A stretch of DNA of 64,000 nt. Source: Arthrobotrys musiformis (taxonomy: Eukaryota; Ascomycota; Orbiliomycetes; Orbiliales; Orbiliaceae). The translations under genes were made by a program, and so were the position numbers. The DNA is taken from NCBI GenBank assembly GCA_036971715.1, contig JAVHJL010000005.1, forward strand, positions 3,286,001 to 3,350,000, written 5' to 3'. Within the stretch, counting starts at the first letter, position 1; every line of letters starts with the position of its first letter. The notes beneath the pieces are model-generated. The model did no database searches. It was not told the DNA's origin and was given only the letters and a program-made list of their open reading frames with translations. This document shows positions 31,647-42,059 of the stretch, in pieces.

Positions 31647-33516
31647 ATGGATAAGGTATCCGAAAGTCCATTCATCAGCCTCCAGCCGGCGCAGTTCACT
31701 CCACATTCGACAGTCCTTCACTTCCGTCCGGAAAAACCCGCAGAATCCAGTAGCGAATCTAGCTCCCGGGTTCGCAGATTTCACCACAAAACACGGACGG
31801 GATGCCGTGAGTGCAAACAGAAAAGACGGAAGGTATGAAAAAAATAATCGAGTCCATTTTGTTTCAAATTCATGCATGATACATACGATATTTCTTTTTT
31901 TAATGCCTTTTTTTGGTTATTGTTTTTTTTGGGGAATTGTAGAATGAGTGTTGATAGGTTGATGTTATTCGACGTTTCTTCTGGATATTAGTGCAATGAA
32001 GCAAAACCCAGCTGTCAGGGCTGCATAAAATCGAAGATTGAATGCCATTACGAAGATGTCATCCCCCCGCGCGTGCAGCCCAAAAACCGCAAGAGACCGC
32101 AAAGAAAACCCGCGCCGAACCGTTTCGTATTCATCGAGTTTGGTGAATCCGGAACGGCAACGAATTCGACCGGCCAATCCGTGCAGACGACGAACGTCAC
32201 CCCAGGCAGCAGCCATTCGTCGACATCCACTGAGGAAATCTTGAGATGGCAGAGCGCACCGACGACATGTTTACTTCAAGGTGGCCGCACCCGAACCGAA
32301 GCTGGAGGGATAAATCGAGAGGTTGAGCTGCTTTATCTATTCCGAAACATCACATTTCGGACCCTACCGTTGCAATATTATGATACAAACCGATGGTCGA
32401 GAATCACATTTGAATCATCATATGCCGTACGGAACCCCCCCCCCCCCCCCCCCTCCATCACGTCTCACCTCAATTAACTTCTAACAAATGCATATGAAAT
32501 AGCAAAGCTGTCTTTACGATGTAATGCTGGCGCTGGCCGCATCCCATCAACGATTCCTGCAAGGTGGGCTCACACGGACCGCCAAGGAAATCTCCCACTA
32601 CGTCAAAGCGTTGGCGGGGTTTCGATCCGTGGTATCAAGCCCCGGCAATTTTGCCATGATGGATCCCAAAGCTTGGATCTCTGTATTAATTACAGCCGCA
32701 TTGCTTTCAATGTACATCATGTCGTGTCCCGTTGATAACTATGAAAATAGCTGTGATACGTATTTCTCGTTGACGCAGGGTACGATGAATATGCTTGCCG
32801 AAGCTATCAAGAGGGGGTTAGGTGCGGCGATAGGATTTAAGGCTTCAGAGTTCACGCCACCGCCCCAGGATACGAGATCGATGTCATTGGGACAGGTACC
32901 ACCTCAGGATACAAGACCTATCTCACTGGGGGAAATACCACCACATGCACATCAGGAACCAGGATCTATGTCACTAGCGCAGCTAGCGGAAATACCACCA
33001 CATGCACATCAAGATGCAAGCTCAATGTCACTAGGGCATATGCCGCCGCCTCGGGCGGTATCGCTAGTCTTCCCTGGATTGGACTACGCAGCCTCGGAAG
33101 ACGATAGAGCGACCAGCCCAAGAGCAGCGCAACGACTATCGGATATTCTAACCGTCATAACAACATTGGATGTATTTTCCGCGAGACCAGAGGTAGTGGC
33201 AAATCTACAAAAGGTTGCATTGGAGTGGGCGGCCATGCCCGACGCGCTGCTTTTAAATATATTGAGGGCGAGGAACAAGAAGGCTTATTTAGTCACAGCG
33301 CATTATCACGCTGGGCTGTGGAAGATTAGAGAGATGATACATAGTTTATGTAGGAGAGGTATTTGGAGTGAAGCCAGCGGAGCAGTTGATAGTTTCTGGT
33401 GGATGGTTTCTCCGAAGGGGATATGTAAGGGGTCTCTGGAGATGCTGGAGGAGGAGCCGGCAGAGCGAGTATTTTGGGTGAAGGCTGTGGTGAGGGAGCT
33501 AGAGTCAATTAAATGA
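31647..33516 (+). CDS. Zn2Cys6 (Gal4-type) transcription factor, 544 aa
   Basis: Exons 31647-31832, 31992-32426 and 32503-33516. The zinc cluster is Cys53, 56, 63, 70, 73 and 80 (CRECKQKRRK, then CNEAKPSCQGC, then EC), with spacing C-x2-C-x6-C-x6-C-x2-C-x6-C; intron 1 falls exactly between Lys62 and Cys63, a common fungal position. A basic linker (KNRKRPQRKPAPNR) follows. The C-terminal half matches the fungal-specific region of Upc2-like factors: YDVMLALAASHQRF, HYVKALAGFRSVV, WISVLITAALLSMYI. A proline/histidine insert of imperfect tandem repeats lies at about 32869-33057. The second join (donor GTACGG at 32427, acceptor ATAG at 32502) removes a C19 run and keeps the frame. Nuclear DNA-binding regulator; targets unknown. 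Confidence 0.85.
32435..32453. repeat. C19 homopolymer inside intron 2 of the Zn2Cys6 gene
   Basis: Nineteen consecutive C, starting eight bases after the donor site. Long poly-C is rare in fungal coding genes and could affect splicing or form i-motif/G-quadruplex structure; it may also be of uncertain length. Confidence 0.9.
32869..33057 (+). repeat. Imperfect coding tandem repeat in the Zn2Cys6 factor
   Basis: Four units of about 39-66 bases encoding PP..DTRSMSLGQ, PP..DTRPISLGE, PPHAHQEPGSMSLAQLAE and PPHAHQDASSMSLGH. The third and fourth share the longest identical DNA (ATACCACCACATGCACATCA), so they are the youngest duplication. Confidence 0.8.
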
Positions 33517-33650
33517 CCGAGTTTTCGTTACAGTATTAATAAATAATTAATTAATAGTAGTTAATATAGTTTAGTATCATAATGCTCAAGGGAATCTTCA
33601 TAATATCTATTCTTTCTGTCTATCGCACCTGCGCCGTTCGAACTCTATAT

Positions 33651-34754
33651 TTACGTACTTAAATCTTTATATCCTGGGCATTGAAATCTTAACCTGTCCC
33701 CGAATAAGGGAGCATCATTGTACATGCGGTCGTAGTAAGGATACTCCACGCACTAAATCATCGAAAATTCACAGGTTAGCTTCAAGCCGTTTCATTGTTA
33801 AAAAGAATTAGTTCGGTTCTAGCTCACCTTGCCGCCGCCACTAGACCCAACATGCGGACAATGGTCATCCGGATCCACATCCGCCAACATCAAATGCACG
33901 ATTCTGCAAGTAACAGTATCCGCCCACAGCTTATCAAAAGTTCCAAAACTCTTTGTCGACAGCTTAGCAAAGCATGTCAACTCTCCCAGGTTCAAACTGC
34001 CGAGGCCTAACTGATTGATAAGGGGAAGATCCAGCAAAGGACTCAACCCCAGTGCGTTGAGTATACTAGTGATCGTCAAATTTATCTGCGGATGATATTG
34101 TGTATTTTTTCCCTTGCAGACTTTTTGAGCGCCCTGGCAGATCTGCTTTGTAGCCAGAAGCTGGACAAGCTTGGAGTTGAAATCCGCGCCATTGAGGATC
34201 GTTGCGAATTCATTCAGCGCGGGGATGTAGAGATCGTAATAGTCGACCCTTCCATGTTCATCGAAGTGCCAGAACCCGCTTTGTTTGAGATATGTATAAG
34301 TGCGAGTACCGGGTGCGCCGAATCCCGGTTTCGAGGGGTCCGCCAGTGCGACTTTGAAGTTGACTGTGCTTGCGGCTACCGATGGGCAGTCCGAGGAGAA
34401 CTGTATGAGTTCCGCTTCAACTATCGCGCTGTACATCGAACCCTGCGGCCTTGGTGCGAGGCCGAAGAAGTATTCGATACTATGGCGGAAGTTGGTGAAG
34501 TTTCCGATTTCTTGGATTCGGCCGGAGACGTTGGGGCTGAAAAGGGGGTCAAGTTCTGGGATGGAGTCACTTGTTGCCTGTGCGATTATGGCTTCTTGGT
34601 GAGGGTATCTTGTATATTGATATATCTGATTGATGGTTTTGAAGTTCCGTTCTTGGTAGTGGGTAAGCTGCGGGCTTGTAGGCAGAGCAGAGGAAAGAGG
34701 GAGCCATGTGGAAAGCAAGACCACGAGGTCTAGAGAAACTAGTGAGAATCGCAT
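33651..34754 (-). CDS. Secreted protein of unknown function, possibly NTF2-like fold, 342 aa
   Basis: Exons 33828-34754 and 33651-33752 on the minus strand. The intron has donor GTGAGC and acceptor TTTAG, and joins GGGK to CVEYPYYDRMYNDAPLFGDRL, ending KDLST. The signal peptide covers residues about 1-24 (LVVLLSTWLPLSSA). The middle region (NFRHSIEYFFGLAPRP..MYSAIVEAELIQFSSDCPSVAASTVNFKVAL..TRTYTYLKQSGFWHFDEHGRVDYYDLYIPALNEF) has the alternating strand pattern of an NTF2/SnoaL-like alpha+beta barrel, with the typical 'W.FDE.G.V..YD' signature near the end. Several later cysteines (QICQGAQKVCKGK, LTCFAKL, TCRIVHL, HCPHVG) suggest disulphides. Function unknown; the fold call is tentative. Confidence 0.75.
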
Positions 34755-37700
34755 CGTCGAATCAAGATGTAAGATCGAGTATTATTATAAAAGTTATCGC
34801 ACACTATAAGATAGATGTAAATATGTGATCTACAAAAGGGTATCAATAGAGTTATAGCGGGGCAGACTTCAAGTGCAGAAAGTGCCTGAAGATCCGTATG
34901 CACTGGATGATCATTGTACAATCGGATGGGAGGAAGGGTCCCCTTTTATGGACGAAATCTATACATACATACATGTAACAGACATGTATTACATCAGTGC
35001 TGCAACTTCAAATTGCGCCTAGATTCGAAGGCCACTGCACTGCAGTCTAGTTGGTTCCAAACTTTATTTATCGTACAGATCGCTATAACGCAGGGAAACA
35101 AATCTCATCTAGAGTACATGCATAGCAGGTGCATATAATCTGCAGATACGGCTGAGAGCACAACCTTCTAATGTTTTAGACGAATCAAAAACAAGGCTAG
35201 AGGGGGGGGCCTCCTGTGGAGGGGGGCCCTTAGAGCTTAACTAGAGCCACACCACCAACTTTGAAGTTGTTGCGTTGGGTTTTGCAAAAGGAAATTCTCC
35301 ACAGGGTGGTGGCGTTATGTCGTCCAGACCGGCCGAAGGGGGACATGATGTGCAGGTACCGTTGTACGATGGCGAGACCAGATGGAGACTTGGCATCGAT
35401 TCCCTCAGGTTTTATGTAACATCCCGTGGCCGCCTCAAAAGCCTAGAGGGCTCGAGGACCGGGCTCAGACCCTTCGGCTCTATCCGCTTACCAGCTGCAC
35501 ACGGTCGTGAATTCGGATCTAGCTTGGTCTTTTATGTGCCATGAAACTGACGTGGCCTGAGCTAAATCGAATAATTTGATAATATATACTCGATTTAGGA
35601 TTCGAAGGGCTTAAAACGTAAGGAGTTGACGGCAGAAGCCGGGAAGAACAAGTGTAATTATACTGGCCGTTGCAATTGAGAATTCAACAGATTTAATTGA
35701 ATGCGCTGTGTATATTAGGTATCTCTCAATTGATCAAACGGCCCAACCAATCTACAATCTGTGGGTATACGGTGGACCTAACCTATCGATATCCACTATG
35801 CATATGTACCTCCGTATTTCAATAATTGCAGCAGTACATACTCTACTTATTATCCCCCGTGGGAAAAAGCTGACAAAATACGTTATCGATATATCGATAC
35901 TGTAGTGTTGCAATATAAATTTGAAGCTGCAGGGGGGTGCTGTTTTACTCCCACCCCAAAAGTAGAAAAGTCGTCGAAGATCATTGACGATTTCGATGCT
36001 TAGACTCGAGCTTAACGAAAGACATGAACCAAGCAAACCGTTGCGGTTGTGGGGATTTTTAAAAAAGTCTCAGCGGGATTTCGGAGGCTACTTTGGAGCT
36101 TCACCTCGCTATTTGGTCAGTTGGTGAATTAAAGGAGACTAGTATAGGAGCTGCGTTATCCGGATTTTGTGTAAGCCGGTAACTCTAAGACTCGGGCTCG
36201 GCTCGTATGAACTCGAGGAGGGGGTCGAGATATCCTGAATCCTGAATTGAACTGAATCGAATCGCGAGAGCTCACAGACGCAACTGCGCAGAGCCAACAG
36301 GCCAGGATTTAAATCTCGCACATTCTTCGGAAGGCGGGTACAGGCATATACCAACGCTAGTACCTGTTCAGGAAGAATGTCTTAGATCCGTTACACACGC
36401 CGAATCGAAAATCAAGGATCAAGAGCAAAAAAGTCTTTTTGGGATTTTTGATCCCGATATTTACGTCGAGATGGTATGTGCATGTTCGAGTATACAGATC
36501 ATGGCGGACGTCATAGGGGCGTATTGATGCGGAAGAAACTTGCAATCGAGTCGCACCAAAATTTAGGCAGCGTGCTCATTAATTGTTGTAGTTATCAAGT
36601 TGGATTGAACCGCTTTTACAAAGTAGTTAGTAGCTAGATGGCCTTGGTGGCGCAAAGCTCCATAACTTCCGTATCGTTTGACGGATAGAATAGACGGATA
36701 TGCCTCGGATAATTAATTGGTATCATTCTGCTGCCAGTAGCTATGAATACTCGAATATCTTAAGCTCCTCGCGGCATCGATTTATTTGTACTTTTGCGAG
36801 AATACATGGCCTCGAATCTACAAGGAAAAATTTTTGAGGCCAATCGACATGCCTCCACGTTCCCTTGAAAAAGCGGGGTTGGCAAAAAGTTAACCTCTTG
36901 CCTACAAAAAGGTGCGGCACATCTTCCCGGTCCTTGGCCTTAGGGTTGACGTTCCAGAGCCTCGCAAGCTCTGCAGCCCCAAGGATTCACGCCCGTCACC
37001 AGCATAAAAACCAAGAAAGAAAGAAATCGATCGCGTACATAATCCCCCCTCCGACTCTGCAGATTATTTCAAACGAGCGAATCAAGTTTTCGCCATGGGA
37101 CCTTTTGGGTGCAGGGTATATCTCCGACCGATGTCGAGATGTCGAGGGTGAGGACGCAATCCTTACCCTTCCTGCTGCCCAATCGGGGCGGGCCAAGACT
37201 AAGCTCCAAGATCCGTTGCGGCTGCTAAGGCTTCTTACCTAATCAAGAATCAACTGCGATTGCGATCATCCCGCCTTCAGCTTCTTCAGCTTGGAGTTTT
37301 TCTGAAGTGAATCAATAGGAATAGGACGAGTCATCTTTTTCTCTGTCTTTCCCAACCCCAATGCGTGAGATTTTAGAAGTGCATGAGTATAGGGCTGACT
37401 ATCGACGAGTGCTATTGGCAGGGGAGGGTGATATTACCACTTCATCACATTAATTGGCCTCATTTGAAGAACAATAATTCAGTTATGATATCAGGCTCGC
37501 CCTATAGGCCTATAAGCTTTCTTTTCCCCCACAAGGACGGCTGAAGTCCCGACCTCTTTCTTTCTATTCTCTCCCACCAAAAAATGGGTTCCGGCCAATG
37601 ACATTTAGTCGATTTTCAGCTTGTTGCATATCCCGGGGCTGCATAAGTCTGTCAGACCTTTTTTCGGGCTGGATGGGCATGGCAATGACAAGAGAAACCA

Positions 37701-38182
37701 TTGAAGTGAGGGCCACAAGCTGCGGTATGAGCGATCCAGCTGAAGAAAGTTAGTGTATATAATTCCTGGACCCGGGACGCTTTTGATTTAGATCCCCTTC
37801 CCGTGTCTTCCCCTCTTTTTTTCCCCTCCCCTCCTGCATTCAACTTCGAATTTGAGTCAGTCCTTACTTTGTATCGAAACCTTTTGTAACTTATCCTTTT
37901 TTCTCGTATTTTCGCCCAGCTCGAGCGGAAAACTCCGCTAGGAAAATACCACGGGGTCAACACATTACGTCGTTGACACCGCTTTGACGTCGCACGGAAC
38001 AGTCACACAGGAATTAACGTGTAATAAATCCGTCCTGGGAGATTGATCCAGGTAACTTCCCCTACCGTCGGAACATCCCATCGTAAACTTGAGGGCTGTC
38101 ATTATCTAACCCGCAAAAACATCAGCACCCACGACCGTTTTTCGTTCGTTGAAATAGCGGCTGAACATATTAAACATCACCA
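34755..38182. other. Long gene-free interval
   Basis: 3.4 kb between divergent genes with no supported gene. Near 35,195-35,232 a G-rich inverted repeat (GGCCTCC-TGT-GGAGG followed by GGGGCCC) precedes a GC-richer block (35,270-35,550) that differs from its AT-rich surroundings. 35,560-36,100 and 36,540-36,800 are AT-rich. Short pyrimidine tracts at 37,490-37,830 precede the hydrolase gene. Open frames here start at non-ATG codons and show no domains. Confidence 0.4.
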
Positions 38183-40226
38183 ATGTCGACGTTAACTCCT
38201 TCCTCAGGCGGGGCCCGAGCGGCTTCGACCCGCGTTCAGCTCGACGATGGCTCGTATGCCGTCGAGGGATCCACGTATAAGCGAATAATCATCTGCTGCG
38301 ATGGTACCTGGCAAGGATCTGATAAGGGGGTTGAAACCGTTCCGTCCAATATCGCACGGTTGGTGAAAGCTATCGCTCCTAAGAAGCTACATCCCAACGG
38401 GAGTGAGACACAACAGGTGGTTTACTATCAATCAGGGATTGGGAGTACGAGTTGGGGAACGGTTGGGAATATGGCCGCTGGTAATTTTTCTCCCTTCTTT
38501 GTTATTAGGTTTGGTTGATTGAGCGGGAGGGTACTGACGTTTGGGAAAGGTGCAACCGGTGCCGGATTGGACGATAACGTTCTCGAAGCATATTACTTCC
38601 TATGTAACAACGTCGAACCCGATGATGAAATCTTCCTCTTCGGGTTCTCCCGTGGTGCATACACGGCTCGAACCCTCGGTGGTCTAATCGACGAATTCGA
38701 CATCATCGATCGTTACAGCTTGCACCAATTCCCGGAGGTGTACAGCGCGTACAAAGCCCGAAATGAAAAGAACTCGGATGAGTTTAAGAAGATGTATGAT
38801 GGGATCAGTACGGTTCTTCAAGACAATGATGTGGAGACACTATCACAGGTTCTGAAGACCGGGAAGATCGTCAGGTACCCTGCTAAGATCAAGGTTATCG
38901 GTGTGTTTGATACCGTGGGCGCCATGGGTATTCCCGAAAGCAGAATAGTAAGGGCGTTGAATTTGAATGCGGATCAGAAGTTTCGAGATCCAAGACTATC
39001 GACTAGTACGTACTTCCCTGAGGATTTTGAGAGGAGAGTAAGGACTTACACCCCTGTTAGAGGTTGAGAATGCATTCCACGCTTTGGCTCTCGATGATCA
39101 CCGGATAGCGTTCACACCGACCATGTGGCATCTACCCCTTGAGGGGCGGGATCCCGAGGATCCATTGATGTACAAAGGCCCAAATCTTATGCAGGTTTGG
39201 TTCCCAGGGTAAGAACTAGCATCCACTACACTCAGGTTGTGAGAAACTGTAAACTAATCCGTATCATTCCGTTATTATAGAATGCACGTCAATGTTGGCG
39301 GCGGTAACTCTGACAACAAGCCTGTCGTCATCCCACGCGATAACCCCGACGATGGAATCCTAACACCAAATGAGTTTGTCAAGAAGAACGAGAGCTGGAA
39401 GAGCTGGCTCGGGTCCAAGGTCTCATCCGGTCTCTCGGCTCTAAACCCATTTGCAGTAACACCCGAAAAGGGATCCGACGGGAACACTACATTTGCCAAC
39501 GGCGATGACGAAGAACTTGCAGATATCACATTGATGTGGATGATCGATCGGTGTCGCCCGTTCCTTACTTTTAACGAAAAGTATCTTGACTACCTGGTTG
39601 AAATGCACGAGAAGAAGCTGGCTGTCATCCGAAAGGAGGCCCTGGCCCGTCTCTCGCCCGCACGTTTATGGCCGGGCCAAAAGGACCTCAAATTCGGATG
39701 GGCATGCGGTCCTATCGTAGACTCTTTCCAAGGAGCTACAGCAATGGCCGGGAGTCAAAATAGAGCTCCGGGGCAATACACAAGCGACTTCACCGTTGGC
39801 AATATTATTGACGAGACTCGTGACCATCACCATACGAACGAATATATGCATCCAAGCGTTAGATGGAGATATTTTGAAAACGGCGACGAATATAAGCGTT
39901 GTAGGGGGTTAGATGGTTTCAAGCTTGTCGACTATACCAAGCCAGACACCCGCAACCTCAACCCTGCGACGAAGGATAGATACTCGTCGGGAATAATCTG
40001 GGAGAAGAAGGTTCCAAGGCCGTTACCGACTTCGGGCCCAACTCTTCGCGTCAGCGAGATCAGGGTTGAGAAGGAGATTATTTGGCAGGAAGTTATATCA
40101 GGCAAGAAGGTTGATGTTAAGGCGCAGAGTTTGGAGTATAGGTTGATGGGGGATAAGATTTTCCAGGCGATTCAGCAGGGGCAGAGCTTTGATTCACCTA
40201 TCAAGGCGAAGGGACTTCTCTTTTAA
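38183..40226 (+). CDS. DUF2235 / Tle1-like alpha/beta hydrolase, 615 aa
   Basis: Exons 38183-38480, 38550-39005, 39061-39208 and 39281-40226; each join restores a conserved family motif (GNMAA-GATGAGLDDNV, DPRLST-KVENAFHALALDDHR, VWFPG-MHVNVGGG). The DUF2235 family shares its fold with the Tle1 phospholipase effectors of bacterial type VI secretion. Seen: N-terminal strand KRIIICCDGTWQ, nucleophile elbow FGFSRGAYTARTLGGLI (GxSxG), KVIGVFDTVGAMGIP carrying a likely acid residue, and HVNVGGG with a conserved His. The usual triad is therefore present. The C-terminal 250 residues are less conserved and contain many charged residues. No signal peptide; probably cytosolic. Substrate unknown, possibly a lipid. 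Confidence 0.9.
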
Positions 40227-42059
40227 GCGCAACTTTCGCTCCTTTCGGTTTATTTTGTGCCACTGTCTTTTTTCCCTGCCGTCCTTTCTTTTGGGTTATA
40301 ATTATCAGCGACCGTGGGTGAAGATGTTATAATGGGTGGGAGACCAATATGCAATGACAGTGCTCCGTACACAGGCAGACGTCACGCTCTTAATGTCCTA
40401 ATGTTTTCTTTTCTGCATTGTGCATTTCTCTGTATGCTCTTCTGCAAGATAACAAATAAATTGACCACCTACGAGCCTACTGCCCCTAATATCCCATTAC
40501 ATAATTGATATAGAAGTGAAGTTGAAGTTGAAGTATCATGTCGTCGCATCGGTGGAATTTCGGTGTGTTGCAAGGATGCCAATGGTTACACAGGCGGGAG
40601 GCAGCGGATGGAACGACAGCTCTTCTTTCTAACCAAATGGATCCGATTTGACAGCTGCCCGTTACATCGAGAGTCTGTCCTCAGGCTATATCTCCAAACA
40701 CCATATCATTCTCAAGCTTGTTGGCATCGACAAGTCCGTGCTCTGTCAGCGCCGGCGGAGATATCGGTAATTGCCTTCACATGGAGCATGACCATCACAA
40801 TCGGCATGCCGGTTAGCCCAAGCCCCGGCCCGACCAATCCCATTACATCCCCGTCGGCAGAAAAAAAAATTAATTTTTTTCTGTCGGCTGACCCGATTCG
40901 ACTCGGCTGGATTCGAGCTCCCTTTCCTTTTGGGGGCCTTCTTTCGCCCTCAAGCCGGACGGGAATGAGACGATGCCATCAAAATGCCCAGAGCTGAGCC
41001 CATGAGCAATCCCGGCAGTCAAATCAAGTCGAGTCGAGTCAAGGCAAAATCATTCATTCAAAATGGCTTCATCAGGTCGTTCCAAAGAGTGCATGCACTC
41101 ACACTTCTTTCCTCGCATATTGTCAGCATCTCCTGCTTCTTGAAGAGTATTATATGCTTGCAGAACCTCATTTTAATATTTTATATCAGTAAGTAATTAC
41201 CTTTACTTTCCTCTCAAAGAGAGCTGAGATATATCACACCGAAGATTTACGCTGAGGTTGGCGGCCACTCCAATTAATCACCGTTTTCTCGGCGCCTCTC
41301 ACTTTCTTATATAAAATAATATAAACCTCCTCCTATCAACCTTAGCTAACCATCATCATCACCATCATCGCCATCATCACCATAGTCAGACTCAGACCCA
41401 GACTTCACAGAAGAGAGCTTCGGTCCAACTGTTGACTGACTGCCGTCATTAATAAGAATATCTGCCAGCAACCAGTTCTGCACGACAGGCAAGCGTACAT
41501 ACGTGCATACATACAGGGCGGACAGGCGGACAGGGTCTTACAAACTGACTGCAGGTTCTGGACTTTTGCATGAAATAGTGGGGTTTGAGCCGTTGTTCGT
41601 CTCGAAATTAACCAAACCCATCTGCACTGCACTGCACTGCTTTGGAAGGAAAAATAGGGGACCGGGGTGGAGCTCTCCCTCTCTCTGTCTCTCTCGTCGT
41701 GCTGCCGGCCAGGGGACCCCGCTAGTTCGTTGACAAAGCTGTTGACAAAGTTCAGACATCAGAAACCTCAACTTTCAGATCCTCGCCTTCGAGATATACC
41801 TACTCTCATACTGATCTTTTTTTCTCTCGTTCGAATACCATTATACTTTTCCGACCAAATCTTCCAACTGTTTTTTTTTTTTCGCCTTTCTATCAGGCAA
41901 AACTTTCGCGGTCGAGAAACAAACGAACTAAAAGTCTAAACGCCGCCTCTAATCTCCGATATACGCATCTATATCCCTGACAAAATATCCGGCCATAGCT
42001 AGCCCCGACGACGGGGACAAAGGCGGGAAAAAAAGAGGGAAGAAAAAGAGATAAGAAAA
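40227..42059. other. Intergenic with long 5' leader of the phosphatase gene
   Basis: 1.8 kb with no supported gene. A run of CAT/CAC trinucleotides lies at 41351-41383. 41,650-41,900 has CTCTCT and T-rich tracts typical of a fungal core promoter and 5' UTR. Confidence 0.5.
41351..41383. repeat. CAT-rich trinucleotide repeat
   Basis: About eleven CAT/CAC/CGC-type triplets in tandem, non-coding, 0.7 kb upstream of the phosphatase start. Confidence 0.8.

Noticed and set aside
36139..36354. Minus-strand frame with RDLNPG, considered as a second tRNA or a tRNA relic
   Set aside because: The T-arm-like bases (GGATTTAAATC) are not complementary enough and no acceptor, D or anticodon stem could be built.
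36865..37242. 125-codon plus-strand frame
   Set aside because: Starts at TTG, low coding character, lies in promoter-like sequence.
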